From: Mucilaginibacter flavidus
GTDB taxonomy: Bacteria; Bacteroidota; Bacteroidia; Sphingobacteriales; Sphingobacteriaceae
Reading direction: 5' to 3'
DNA: 64,000 nucleotides
Assembly: GCF_024055575.1 (NCBI RefSeq)
Contig: NZ_JAMXOE010000020.1
Coordinates: 1-64,000, forward strand
Shown here: positions 45,021 through 53,551 of the stretch, one piece after another
Numbering within the stretch: position 1 is the stretch's first letter
How the letters are laid out: every line of letters begins with the position of its first letter
Translations under genes and position numbers: made by a program
Notes under the pieces: model-generated
The model's input: the letters and a program-made list of their open reading frames with translations, nothing else
Databases searched by the model: none
What the model was told of the DNA's origin: nothing

Positions 45021-45611
45021 TTATATTGATACGGTTCTGCCTGAAATTATTCCGCCGCCGCAACTACTGCTTTCCAAAATGCGAAATGATGTTTGTACTA
45101 ATACTTTATTAAACATCTCGTCTGTTTCCCTATTCAGGGTGCTTAAGTGCAGGTTGCCATATTGGCATATATTGGCTATAATATTGAATCCCTCATCACT
45201 AAAATAAGGATAAAATAAAACGCCATTGCATCTTACCAGCCAAAACAGGTGTTTTAGAAAAACGGGTAAATCCACATTGCTTATTTGGATGGCACCATTA
45301 AAACTTTTGCTGATTTTGTTTTCGGCAAGATAGTTCAGACCTCTTATTACAGGGCTGTAATCATGATTTCGGAATAACCATGGAGTACTAGCGTCCCCAA
45401 GAAAGGCCAGATAACTATACCCTAAGGCACAAGTAAGATTAGTAATGGCCATCGAAAGATTATTACAAAGCCCGACGGTTGAATTAGATTCAATATATAA
45501 AATGTAGGAATTGTATGTTTCAGGAAATGTGTCCTTATTTTTGTAATTATTAGATTGTGGATATTCAGGGTTTTGTTGAAGAAATTTCTTTCGGGCTATT
45601 TTTTTAAGCAT
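45021..45611 (-). CDS. Hypothetical protein, no family recognised
   Basis: 196 aa (MLKKIARKKFLQQNPEYPQSNNYK...). A basic N terminus is followed by a mixed globular domain with several Cys residues and a final CGGGIISGRTVSI. No signal peptide and no repeats. Its base composition is more AT-rich than that of tex beside it. It lies on the same strand as tex with an 81-bp gap, so co-transcription is possible. It may be a lineage-specific or acquired gene. Confidence 0.55.
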   Translation of the reverse strand: MLKKIARKKFLQQNPEYPQSNNYKNKDTFPETYNSYILYIESNSTVGLCNNLSMAITNLTCALGYSYLAFLGDASTPWLFRNHDYSPVIRGLNYLAENKISKSFNGAIQISNVDLPVFLKHLFWLVRCNGVLFYPYFSDEGFNIIANICQYGNLHLSTLNRETDEMFNKVLVQTSFRILESSSCGGGIISGRTVSI

Positions 45612-45655
45612 ACCCGCAATTTAAATAAAACACTCGATTTAATTATAAATCTCAA

Positions 45656-46189
45656 ATGAATAACCAGGCCAATAGCGATACATTAAATCCCATCCTATCA
45701 GAAAAACCATCGGCCCCGAAAGCTATATTATGGGTAAGTATATTGATGATTATGCTGTTCCTGTACCAGCTGTATTCGCAATTTGGGTTGTTGAAGTATA
45801 TGCTTACTTACGATGCAGCTCAATGGAATTTTGCGATGGTAATGTACTTTTTCCGTCCGTTGATAGTAATGCCGGTTGCCGCGATTTTATTTGTCCTGCG
45901 CGAAAAATACGGTTGGGTTTTGTTGTCAGGCTATTTAATTTATCTGGCCTTTAACACCATGGCCCTGCTTTATTTTGCTTTGAAACACCCCTTTGAGCCC
46001 GGCGGACGGATTTCACAACCGCTGCCTTCAGCGCCTGGTTCGTTATTTGGCTGGGCCATTTTTAATGCCGGCTGCCTGTATTTTATGTTTAAAAAAGATG
46101 TACGGGAGATTTATAATATCAACCCGAAAAGTATAGTGATAGCCGCTGGTTTTGGAGTGCTTTTAACGTTATCATCGATGGTTGGATAA
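45656..46189 (+). CDS. Four-helix integral membrane protein, unknown
   Basis: 177 aa with about four hydrophobic segments (ILWVSILMIMLFLYQLYS; FAMVMYFFRPLIVMPVAAILFVL; WVLLSGYLIYLAFNTMALLYFAL; and a C-terminal IVIAAGFGVLLTLSSMVG). The N terminus is a short polar tail. No family recognised. It is divergent from the hypothetical gene upstream, 44 bp apart. Confidence 0.65.
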   Translation: MNNQANSDTLNPILSEKPSAPKAILWVSILMIMLFLYQLYSQFGLLKYMLTYDAAQWNFAMVMYFFRPLIVMPVAAILFVLREKYGWVLLSGYLIYLAFNTMALLYFALKHPFEPGGRISQPLPSAPGSLFGWAIFNAGCLYFMFKKDVREIYNINPKSIVIAAGFGVLLTLSSMVG

Positions 46190-46265
46190 TATCCGCCGCA
46201 TCAAAACACGTTATACTGCTCATTTTTAAATTCCGACGTCGGCACTTAGACTTCCGACTTCATTC

Positions 46266-47057
46266 CTACAGTCCCGAATAATAATCATACCCTTCCTCGG
46301 CCCAATAGTCTCTTGGCCGGGTGTTACTGAAAGTAATAGTCCCTATGCGTTTTAAATTTTTAATGCCATATTTAACGGGAATGATAAGACGCAGCGGGGC
46401 CCCGTGCTGAAGCTGGAGTGGTTTGCCGCTCATTTCGTAAGCCAGCAGGGTTTGCGGATGTATCGCACTCGGCATATCAAGGCCTACATAATAGGCCTTG
46501 TCGGGTGTTTCCATACCCAGGTACTCCATTTTGATGTATTCGTCCAATTTGAAATGCTTGATAAAGTCGATGAATTTTACCCCCGCCCAGTGCTGTATCT
46601 CGTCCCAACCTTCAACACATTTAAAATCGTAAACGATCTCGGTTTTCGGCAGGGCCATAATTTCCTGCAGGCTTACCTGTAATACTTCGCCACCTTTTTT
46701 TACTACCTGCAGCTTCCACGTCGCCGGGTCGAATTTCTTTTTGGCTTCCAACCCGATGTCGCTGTTCACCCTCGCGCCTTTTACTGCCAATTCTTTTGGG
46801 TAGGTTTTAACCAGGTGGTTATCACTGAATACCCGGCGAAAAAACAGTTCAGTCTTGTTGAGTGCCTTGCGCAACGGTTTACGGGTGCCCCCTGTAATGC
46901 CACCGGCAACTTCCTCCGGCGACTTATACAGCCATCGCCAGCCACCATATGCCCCGCCGGCCAACACCGTAAAACTGGCAAACGAAATAAAATTGCGCCG
47001 GTTTATCTTTTGCTCAATGGTGAGCTCCTTTTTCGGTTTTTTAGCTTGCTTGCTCAT
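46266..47057 (-). CDS. Molybdopterin-dependent oxidoreductase, sulfite oxidase/MsrP-like, Tat-exported
   Basis: 263 aa. A twin-arginine signal (INRRNFISFASFTVLAGGAYGG; R20-R21) fits TatC-dependent export of a folded cofactor protein. The oxidoreductase molybdopterin-binding domain has the Mo-ligating cysteine in YDFKCVEGW (C147) and the motif YVGLDMPSAIHPQTLLAYEMSG. The reaction is probably reduction of an oxidised protein or small molecule, as in MsrP, or sulfite-type chemistry. Its start overlaps the end of the cytochrome b gene by 17 bases; together they form an electron-transfer pair. modABC at 52.9-55 kb could supply the molybdate. Confidence 0.85.
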   Translation of the reverse strand: MSKQAKKPKKELTIEQKINRRNFISFASFTVLAGGAYGGWRWLYKSPEEVAGGITGGTRKPLRKALNKTELFFRRVFSDNHLVKTYPKELAVKGARVNSDIGLEAKKKFDPATWKLQVVKKGGEVLQVSLQEIMALPKTEIVYDFKCVEGWDEIQHWAGVKFIDFIKHFKLDEYIKMEYLGMETPDKAYYVGLDMPSAIHPQTLLAYEMSGKPLQLQHGAPLRLIIPVKYGIKNLKRIGTITFSNTRPRDYWAEEGYDYYSGL

Positions 47058-47739
47058 CGTTGGTGTGTTGAATAGCCGGTTTTGCAGGTTCGTTCACTAC
47101 TTCAAAACCCGAAATAACGGAGCTGAAGTTTTTCCACCCCGCCAAAATTACCTGTACAATATGTATTACAAAAAAGAAAACGTAGCCCAAAGTCAATATA
47201 AAATGGATAATGCGGGCAAAATGGTAGCCGCCGCAAAGCCAGGTTAAATAATAAAATTGCACGGGTTTATAAATGGCCAACCCTGTAACTACCGAGCCTA
47301 TGCCCATAATAATTATAGCTGTGTAGGCTATGCGTTGCGCAGCATTATATTTTTTTTGCGGTGGCGCCATTTTGCGGATATGCAAATCGTGCAACAGCAC
47401 CAGCCAGGCTTCTTTAAACGAGTTCCTTTTCGGCACCAACTCGCGCCACTCGCCCGATATAATGGTGTACAAAACATACAGCACCCCGTTCAGTGTAAAA
47501 AACCACATAAATAAAAAGTGAAAGGCCATCCCCTCGGCCAGGTGCGCCGGTATTTTTAAAGCGCTATAAAACCAATCGGGGAAAAAACGGAAAAACGTAT
47601 GCCCGAACAAGCTGAACGTATAGGTATCGTTTCCCCAATAAATAAGCATGCCGCTCCATATCATGATAGTGAGTATGGGAAAGTTTACCCAATGGCACCA
47701 GCGCATGGCTAAGGAGTGCTTTTCTTTTATGGTTTTCAT
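47041..47739 (-). CDS. Membrane cytochrome b (b561/hydrogenase-type), partner of the Mo enzyme
   Basis: 232 aa with four to five membrane helices and histidines placed as haem ligands (MRWCHWVNFPILTIMIWSGMLIYWG; HLAEGMAFHFLFMWFFTLNG; HFARIIHFILTLGYVFFFVIHIVQVILAGW). The family includes the cytochrome b subunits of Ni/Fe-hydrogenase and thiosulfate reductase. It should carry quinol electrons to the Mo enzyme encoded immediately downstream. MsrQ is a different family, so the pair is analogous to MsrPQ and not identical to it. Confidence 0.85.
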   Translation of the reverse strand: MKTIKEKHSLAMRWCHWVNFPILTIMIWSGMLIYWGNDTYTFSLFGHTFFRFFPDWFYSALKIPAHLAEGMAFHFLFMWFFTLNGVLYVLYTIISGEWRELVPKRNSFKEAWLVLLHDLHIRKMAPPQKKYNAAQRIAYTAIIIMGIGSVVTGLAIYKPVQFYYLTWLCGGYHFARIIHFILTLGYVFFFVIHIVQVILAGWKNFSSVISGFEVVNEPAKPAIQHTNDEQAS

Positions 47740-47862
47740 ATTGCGATTAATGGTGACGTGAAGATAATAAAGATAGAATCAAGAACCAAAAGACCAAGAG
47801 TCAAGATGGAGAACGGAGAAAACCTATTCTTTCTTGCTTCCTGGTGTCTGGAATCTCGTAAC

Positions 47863-48657
47863 TTACTTTACAGCAGCTGTGCTATTGTCGCTTGCAAATG
47901 TTACCCTTGCCGCGCCTGTAATAGTTCCGTTGGCCCGGTTCTGCAAAAAGCCGATGATTTCCCAGCTTTTGGAATCAAAACCGTTTGGCAGCGAAATACT
48001 TGCAGTGCCGCTGTTGCCGGCTAATGTAAGCTGCTGTAGCTTGCGCACAATTTGAACGTGCGACAACGTGCGCCCTCCGTTTTCGCCGGCGCCAACTTTT
48101 GATACGGCGGCTTTCTCCAGCACGGCAACCTGCAACACTGTGTTTTTGTCGGCCCCTTCAACAGCGTACTTTAGAACGGCTTGCTTTGCTTCCATCCCTG
48201 CAATAGTTAGCTCAACCTGCGTTGTTGATGTTTTTTGCAGGCCAGCGTGAATGGCATTTCGCAAGGTTCCTTCTTCCGAACCCACAAACTCGGTTTTACC
48301 GTTTACTACTATCTGAGGTGTATAAACCGACTGCAGGTTCAGGTAATGTGCGTACTCATTTTGCCGTTTCGAAAAATCGGCACTGCTGAACTGGTCCTTC
48401 CAGCCCAACCTGTTCCAATAGTCAACATGGTAAGCCAGGATATAAACAGGTTTGCCGTTGCTTTCTTTCTCAATTTTGGCAACCAGTGCATCAGCAGGCG
48501 GGCAACTGGAGCAGCCTTCTGAAGTAAATAATTCTATAACAGCAAAGCCCTTATCATCGGCTTTTATTGGGGTTGACACCTTTAAACGGACGAAGGCAGT
48601 TAGCCCTGCGGCTATTGCCACCAAGGCAACCAGGCTAAATATTTTAATTGATTTCAT
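47863..48657 (-). CDS. DUF1223 thioredoxin-like exported protein
   Basis: 264 aa. A signal peptide (MKSIKIFSLVALVAIAAGLTAF) is followed by the DUF1223 hallmark FAVIELFTSEGCSSCPPADALVAKI. Its CxxC pair (C49, C52) sits in a thioredoxin fold, and the middle of the protein has HVDYWNRLGWKDQFSS and VYTPQIVVNGKTEFVGS. The precise substrate is unknown. It is encoded 123 bp upstream of the cytochrome b gene on the same strand, which fits an extracytoplasmic redox neighbourhood. Confidence 0.85.
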   Translation of the reverse strand: MKSIKIFSLVALVAIAAGLTAFVRLKVSTPIKADDKGFAVIELFTSEGCSSCPPADALVAKIEKESNGKPVYILAYHVDYWNRLGWKDQFSSADFSKRQNEYAHYLNLQSVYTPQIVVNGKTEFVGSEEGTLRNAIHAGLQKTSTTQVELTIAGMEAKQAVLKYAVEGADKNTVLQVAVLEKAAVSKVGAGENGGRTLSHVQIVRKLQQLTLAGNSGTASISLPNGFDSKSWEIIGFLQNRANGTITGAARVTFASDNSTAAVK

Positions 48658-49121
48658 GATGTATGAGATGTTTTTAATTACGATTTTATGGGTTAGTCGG
48701 ACGTGGTTTTAATTCCTTACAATAAAATTAGATTTTTTTATTTTAAGAATTCCAGATGTATCAACTTGTATGAACTTGTATGGGAATCTGCTTGCAAAAG
48801 AGCCATCAGCCAATGTCATTAAGTTAATCGGGTATATATTTTTTGCACAAAATTAAATTGCTGACAATCAGCATGTTCCACAGCGTTCCGGGTGTTCCGC
48901 GTAGAAAAATGGAACGCTTTGCGGGCGAATACTATACATCCAGCCCCAAGGATCGGCCCCATCGGCGCAGGTCGCTGTACTGCGCTAAACGCAAATCAGG
49001 CACCTGTTTCCGCCTTTTTATTTTTTTTGTAAGCATTTAGCTATATTACCGACTAAGCATCAATTGTACACTAATCAATTCGTTAAATTTGAATTGATTA
49101 GCGCAAATTGTGTTTTAATAT
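48658..49121. other. Intergenic region with inverted repeat, no convincing gene
   Basis: This stretch separates the DUF1223 gene (minus) from the sigma factor (plus). It contains an 8-bp perfect inverted repeat, agcgttcc (48882-48889) with ggaacgct (48911-48918), and an 11-mer GCGCAGGTCGC (48965-48975) shared with the palindromic element at 36993-37152. A 65-codon open frame at 48843 starts at a non-ATG codon and has no supporting features. The last 60 bp are AT-rich and probably contain the sigma gene promoter. Confidence 0.45.
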
Positions 49122-49685
49122 ATGCAGCATCAACTAAATCCGCACCAATGGGTTGCCGCCCATGCCGACTATCTCTACGGCTTCGCAATAACCCGTATTA
49201 ATGACGACGAACTTGCCCGCGATCTTGTACAGGACACTTTTTTAGCCGCCCTACAAAAAACAGCAGGCTTCCAGGGCAAAAGCTCCGAACGAACGTGGCT
49301 TACAGCTATCCTTAAAAATAAGATAATCGATGTGTACCGGAAAAAATCGTCGGGACTGCAGAACATAACCGAAAAAGAAGCTGATGACGAGCAAAACGAT
49401 TTCTTTAACGCCGATGACGGGCACTGGACAAAAAGCAGCGGCCCTAAAGAGTTTGGCATAGAAGACAGCGACAAGCTGGTAAGCAAAGAGTTTGAACAGA
49501 TAATGAAACGTTGCCTGCAAAAGCTGCCTGCATTGTGGATGTCGGTATTTACCATGAAGCACATTGACGAGGAACCAACGGAAACAATTTGCACCGAACT
49601 GAAGGTTAGCCAGGCAAATTTTTGGGTAATTATCCACCGCGCCAAAGTTAACCTGCGCGCATGCCTGCAACGAAACTGGATTTAA
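49122..49685 (+). CDS. ECF-type RNA polymerase sigma factor
   Basis: 187 aa. Sigma region 2 is in the N-terminal part (YLYGFAITRINDDELARDLVQDTFLAALQ) and region 4 in the C-terminal part (LPALWMSVFTMKHIDEEPTETICTELKVSQANFWVIIHRAKVNLRACL). An acidic linker of about 35 residues separates the two. It redirects RNA polymerase to stress genes. The next gene, starting 11 bp later, looks like its zinc-type anti-sigma factor. Confidence 0.9.
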   Translation: MQHQLNPHQWVAAHADYLYGFAITRINDDELARDLVQDTFLAALQKTAGFQGKSSERTWLTAILKNKIIDVYRKKSSGLQNITEKEADDEQNDFFNADDGHWTKSSGPKEFGIEDSDKLVSKEFEQIMKRCLQKLPALWMSVFTMKHIDEEPTETICTELKVSQANFWVIIHRAKVNLRACLQRNWI

Positions 49686-49696
49686 ACATTAAAACT

Positions 49697-49972
49697 ATGA
49701 GCTATTTGAAAAAAGTTATATATAACTGTAAACAGGCCACTTTCCTGATAGAAAAAAAGTCCATAGGAAAAATCACACTCCGCGAATCTTTCGAGTTGCG
49801 TGTGCATTTATTTGGCTGCTCGTTTTGCCGCATCTACAAAAAGCAAAGCCGTGTCATCAACCAGATGGTGCAGGAACTGTTCCGCAGTTCGATGCACCGG
49901 GACTATAAGCTCGACGAAAATTTCAAGAACGAGTTACAGGGCCGGATTGAAGAAGAACTGAATAAAAACTAA
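49697..49972 (+). CDS. Small zinc-type (ZAS) anti-sigma factor
   Basis: 91 aa from ATG 49697 (MSYLKKVIYNCKQATFLIEKKS). It carries the H-x3-C-x2-C zinc motif (H37, C41, C44 in VHLFGCSFCRIY) typical of ZAS anti-sigma domains. A helix and a Glu/Lys tail follow, with no membrane segment, so it would be cytoplasmic. Its position after the sigma gene supports the role: it probably holds the sigma factor until a thiol or metal signal releases it. Confidence 0.75.
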   Translation: MSYLKKVIYNCKQATFLIEKKSIGKITLRESFELRVHLFGCSFCRIYKKQSRVINQMVQELFRSSMHRDYKLDENFKNELQGRIEEELNKN

Positions 49973-50292
49973 TGGAGACACGCATTTCACGAATTAAGGC
50001 GAATTGGCGCGAATGTAAGTCGAAGAACACGATTCAAATCGAATTTCTAAAAAGGCGGTCTGCCCGCCCATTTTGTCGTGCCCGTTTTCAACGTGTTGCG
50101 CATGAGCCAGGTGACCGTCACTTTCCATGCCTGGTTAAAACGGCTTTCTCAATTCGTGTAATTCGAAATAATTCGTGACCATTCGTATCATTAAAATTCG
50201 AGCCCATTTGTGCCTTTTTTAAAATACTTTGTAAGGTTTATAATTTATGCCCGACTAACCGGGAAATACATAAAAAACTAAAAAAACAAAGT
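49973..50292. other. Intergenic region rich in ATTCGTG/CACGAAT repeats
   Basis: This region lies between the anti-sigma gene and the MxKDx gene. Short inverted motifs of the type ttcacgaatt and aattcgtg recur at its two ends (about 49984-50015 and 50150-50190), around a more GC-rich centre (50050-50140). A 68-codon open frame here has no recognisable features and is not called. The final 60 bp should hold the MxKDx promoter. Confidence 0.4.
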
Positions 50293-50541
50293 ATGAAATC
50301 AATTATTTCGGGCGCGGTTTTAGCAACCGCCATTGTAGCTTGCTTATCATTAACCAGCCAGGCAAAACCGGTTATCCATTTATCTTCAACAACCGTTGCC
50401 CTTAGCGATACCGGCAAAATGGACAAAATGAAGAAAGACAAGATGAAGATGGACAAAATGGACAAAAAGAAAATGGACAAAATGGATAAGATGGACAAAA
50501 AGAAAATGAAGATGAAGAAAGACACTTCAGGCAAAATGTGA
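50293..50541 (+). CDS. Pentapeptide MxKDx-repeat exported protein
   Basis: 82 aa. A signal peptide (MKSIISGAVLATAIVACLSLTSQA) leads to a tail made almost wholly of Met, Lys and Asp (KMDKMKKDKMKMDKM... about residues 42-82), the TIGR02953 pentapeptide MXKDX pattern. The Met- and Asp-rich tail suggests metal binding in the periplasm; that is inference. It follows the sigma/anti-sigma pair and precedes a peroxiredoxin, so a metal or oxidative stress regulon is possible. A terminator follows. Confidence 0.8.
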   Translation: MKSIISGAVLATAIVACLSLTSQAKPVIHLSSTTVALSDTGKMDKMKKDKMKMDKMDKKKMDKMDKMDKKKMKMKKDTSGKM

Positions 50542-50560
50542 GTTGTTTTGTTTTTGATTG

Positions 50561-50584
50561 AAAAGGGGGGTAATCCCCCTTTTT
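50561..50584 (+). terminator. Terminator after the MxKDx gene
   Basis: AAAAGGGGG (50561-50569) and CCCCCTTTTT (from 50575) form a 9-bp stem with a 5-nt loop and a T-tract. Confidence 0.75.
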
Positions 50585-50618
50585 ACTTTTATTCTAAAAA
50601 AATTATATCGTTACTAAA

Positions 50619-51197
50619 ATGAAAAGATACTTACTCATAACCGTTACCTTGTTTTTTATGCTACAAGCCTCGGCACAAAACGGACTTAAAGCGGGCGAAA
50701 AGGCCCCGAAATTTATAGCTACAGATAACGCAGGCAAATCAATTAGCCTGCCTGCATTACTAAAACAACATAAATCGGTAGTGCTGTTTTTCTACCGGGG
50801 CCAGTGGTGCCCTTATTGCAACAAGCACATTCAGCAATTGCAGGATTCGTTACAACTGTTAACTGCCAAAGGCGCCTATGTAATCGGTGTAACTTCTGAA
50901 ACAGGCGAAAATATCAATAAAACTATCGAGAAAACACACGCTTCGTTTTCAATTATAGAAGACAAAGGCTACAAAATAATGAAAGCGTATGATGTTAATT
51001 ACCGGGTTGACGACGCACTGAATGCCAAGCTTAAAAATTACGGCGTCGACCTTGAGAAAAACAATGGCAATAAAGACCACGTGCTGCCAGTCCCCGCTAC
51101 CTATGTTATCAATAGCGCGGGCAAAATTGTTTTTGTACAATTTGATAAGGATTATACCAAACGGGCATCAATTGCCTCTATTGCTGCAGCGTTATAA
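50619..51197 (+). CDS. Exported AhpC/TSA-type peroxiredoxin-like protein
   Basis: 192 aa. A signal peptide (MKRYLLITVTLFFMLQASAQ) precedes a thioredoxin-fold domain with the active-site motif FFYRGQWCPYCNKHIQQL (C64, C67). IGVTSETGENINKTIE and a VPATYVINSAGKIVF strand follow. The CxxC form is seen in the redoxin/peroxiredoxin-like branch that reduces peroxides or disulfides in the periplasm. An inverted-repeat terminator lies downstream. Confidence 0.85.
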   Translation: MKRYLLITVTLFFMLQASAQNGLKAGEKAPKFIATDNAGKSISLPALLKQHKSVVLFFYRGQWCPYCNKHIQQLQDSLQLLTAKGAYVIGVTSETGENINKTIEKTHASFSIIEDKGYKIMKAYDVNYRVDDALNAKLKNYGVDLEKNNGNKDHVLPVPATYVINSAGKIVFVQFDKDYTKRASIASIAAAL

Positions 51198-51208
51198 TGG
51201 CCATTAAT

Positions 51209-51249
51209 TTCACGAATTGGATTCCATCATTATTAATCCAATTCGTGAA
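51209..51249. terminator. 15-bp perfect inverted repeat, possible terminator
   Basis: TTCACGAATTGGATT (51209-51223) is the exact inverse of AATCCAATTCGTGAA (51235-51249), with an 11-nt loop. The stem is AT-rich and there is no clean T-tract. The same CACGAATT/AATTCGTG words recur at 49984-50190, so it may be a repeat family as much as a terminator. Confidence 0.5.
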
Positions 51250-51346
51250 TTTTCGTGCGATCCAGATTACTACTTTTTTACTACTTTTTGCAACATTCAT
51301 TGCCTAAACTTTTCTGGAACTTTATGGCTGTATAAATGCCGTAATT

Positions 51347-52930
51347 ATGATAGCCCCTAATCGTTTACCTGTTGCTTTAGCAGTAACGTTCGTATTTTCT
51401 CTTATTATATTTAAAGCCAATGCCCAACAATTAAGTTGTGATAACCTGCAACGAATTATTAAAGTGGTTGCTTCCGACTCAGCTTTAACCGCCATAAGGG
51501 GAGCCGAGGTTGCTTATAAATACGATAAAGCCAAACACTACGCCCCTTTAGTTAGCCTTTGGGTTAAATCAAATGAATTTTCGAGTGAATTTATAAAGTA
51601 CGATGATGACCGGCACACATTTGCATACAACACTATGGTTATGACCGAAGGTACATCAGGCAAAGGGGAAGCCAGGGGCATGCTTGCCGAATTTAGAAAA
51701 TGCCTGGGTAACAACTGGGTTTTAAAAAACGATGTTAACAGGCTCGGCGACTCCGTATACTATTTAAAAAGTCCGGCTGATTTTGTGGTGATAAAAATTT
51801 ATGCGTCAGACGACAATGATTTTGTCGAACTGTATAATGATAGTAAAAAAGGCGATGAATGTATTTTAGGAAACTGCGATAGCAACTTTGGTGCGAAGCA
51901 ATTTTTTAATGAAGATGTATACAGCGGCACTTTTATAGAAGGCGGCGTAAGCGGCATGGGCAGCATGAAATTTTATAGCAATGGCAGTACCTACCAGGGC
52001 TCGTTTATCGATGATCAAATTGCCGGCTATGGAAGCGTTTACAACGAAAAAAATGAATTGGTTCAATCGGGTATATTTTTTAAAGGACAGGTGGTGGCTG
52101 TTGATACTACTAAAAAGGGCTGCCAGTTTGGAAATTGTGAAAACGGCTTTGGGCTAAAAGTTATGGATGGTGGTTACTATGTGGGGAATTTTAAAAATAG
52201 CCTGTTGGATGGACTGGGCGAACTGGTGCTTTATAAAACCTATTACTATGGCAATTTTACAGCCAACCAAACCAACGGCAAAGGAATATTGATTAACAAG
52301 GAGGGTGACTATATTTTTGGCGACTATAAGAAGGGAAGGCTCTCCGGCGAGTTTGAATGGGATTACATCAACAAAACATCAAAAGAGGCAAATGCTGAAA
52401 CCGGCAAAGGCAGCTTATTTGACGAAGATAACATTTTGATAAAATCGGGCACATGGGCGCACATGCAGGATGCCGCGTTTACTGAGAATACAGGCGCAGA
52501 TTATATTGAGCTGCAAGCCTTTGTCAAAGCATTAAAAGAGTTTTATGGGTATAGGGCAACTGGCTATAAACAAATACGCGGCGAAGAAAATAAGATGCTG
52601 AAATTAATGGGCGCCGAGGGATATAAAAGCAAGGTGTTGTTCCGCGGTATGTATGGGGCATACATCAGCACTGATAAAACACGGCATTATTATGTGCGGT
52701 TGGATTTGTCCGGACCAAGCACCGATAAGGCAAAAGCCATAGCCATGTACAACAAATATTATGTAAACTTCGCTTACGGCGTAGGCAGCCGCTGGACTGC
52801 GGTGACCGATGACGGTGCTGCTGATGCAGTTAAAACCAAGGCTAACGTCGTGCTGCAAAACATGTTCGATAAATCAAAAATCATCAGTCTTTCAATTAAC
52901 GGCAGTAATGTGGCGATGGAGATACATTAA
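51347..52930 (+). CDS. Exported MORN-repeat protein
   Basis: 527 aa. A signal peptide (MIAPNRLPVALAVTFVFSLIIFKANAQ) is followed by an N-terminal domain (about 30-165) of unknown type. MORN-like repeats span about 170-340 (YSGTFIEGGVSGMGSMKFYSNGSTYQGSF; YVGNFKNSLLDGLGELVLY), and a C-terminal alpha/beta domain extends to the end. MORN repeats in bacteria often serve as envelope scaffolds; no enzyme is evident. It is convergent with modC (3-bp gap). Confidence 0.75.
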   Translation: MIAPNRLPVALAVTFVFSLIIFKANAQQLSCDNLQRIIKVVASDSALTAIRGAEVAYKYDKAKHYAPLVSLWVKSNEFSSEFIKYDDDRHTFAYNTMVMTEGTSGKGEARGMLAEFRKCLGNNWVLKNDVNRLGDSVYYLKSPADFVVIKIYASDDNDFVELYNDSKKGDECILGNCDSNFGAKQFFNEDVYSGTFIEGGVSGMGSMKFYSNGSTYQGSFIDDQIAGYGSVYNEKNELVQSGIFFKGQVVAVDTTKKGCQFGNCENGFGLKVMDGGYYVGNFKNSLLDGLGELVLYKTYYYGNFTANQTNGKGILINKEGDYIFGDYKKGRLSGEFEWDYINKTSKEANAETGKGSLFDEDNILIKSGTWAHMQDAAFTENTGADYIELQAFVKALKEFYGYRATGYKQIRGEENKMLKLMGAEGYKSKVLFRGMYGAYISTDKTRHYYVRLDLSGPSTDKAKAIAMYNKYYVNFAYGVGSRWTAVTDDGAADAVKTKANVVLQNMFDKSKIISLSINGSNVAMEIH

Positions 52931-52933
52931 TAC

Positions 52934-53551
52934 TTAGCTAATATTTATTTCCATTTTTGTTAACCCATCCAACTCCTGCGGGTTATGGGTAACTATCAAA
53001 ACTGTTGTTTTAAGCGCTTCAAAAACCACCTTCAGTTCATTAATTAAAGCTGATTTACTCTCCGGGTCAAGCGCTGAAAACGGTTCATCCATCAGTAAAA
53101 GTTTTGGTTTGATGGCCAAAGCTCTTAATATAGCCAAACGCTGTTGTTGCCCACCCGAGAGGTATTCGGGTTTATGCGTTGCAAAGGGCTCAAGTTTGCC
53201 TATGGCCAGTAATCGGGTTATCCATTCAGTATCGGTTGTGGCATATGCTAAATGCTCCCGTACTGTCATATTCGGGAACAATGCATAATCCTGGAAAACA
53301 AAACCGGCCATGCGTTTATGAGGTGGCAGATTGATTTTGGTTTCGGTATCAAACCAAACGACATCATTGACGATAATTTTGCCGCTTTCGGGTTCGGTAA
53401 AGCCTGCAATGGTTTTCAGCAACGTGGTTTTACCCCCACCCGATGGCCCATAAATTTTGGTGACGCTACCCGCTGCAAACTGCTGTTTTATTTGCAATAT
53501 GTGTTGCCCCTTGTAGGCTTTTAGCTTTTTTTTAATATCAATGCTAATCAT
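52934..53551 (-). CDS. modC: Molybdate ABC transporter ATP-binding protein, short form
   Basis: 205 aa. Walker A is GPSGGGKTTLLK, the ABC signature LSGGQQQRLAILRAL and Walker B KLLLMDEPFSALD, with an H-loop in VLIVTHNPQEL. It ends soon after the H-loop: the C-terminal TOBE (molybdate-binding) domain of E. coli-type ModC, which adds about 140 residues, is absent. It energises molybdate uptake through ModB. Its start overlaps the modB stop by four bases. Confidence 0.88.
   Translation of the reverse strand: MISIDIKKKLKAYKGQHILQIKQQFAAGSVTKIYGPSGGGKTTLLKTIAGFTEPESGKIIVNDVVWFDTETKINLPPHKRMAGFVFQDYALFPNMTVREHLAYATTDTEWITRLLAIGKLEPFATHKPEYLSGGQQQRLAILRALAIKPKLLLMDEPFSALDPESKSALINELKVVFEALKTTVLIVTHNPQELDGLTKMEINIS

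Noticed and set aside
48843..49040. 65-codon open frame between the DUF1223 and sigma genes
   Set aside because: It lacks an ATG, overlaps an inverted repeat and a dispersed 11-mer, and has no recognisable domain.
49972..50178. 68-codon open frame after the anti-sigma gene
   Set aside because: It is composed of CACGAAT/ATTCGTG-type repeat DNA and an unusual Arg/Cys-rich translation; it looks like intergenic repeat sequence.
50238..50534. Minus-strand open frame opposite the MxKDx gene, rich in Phe, Ile, Leu and Ser
   Set aside because: It is the antisense of Met/Lys/Asp codons and is hydrophobic only for that reason.
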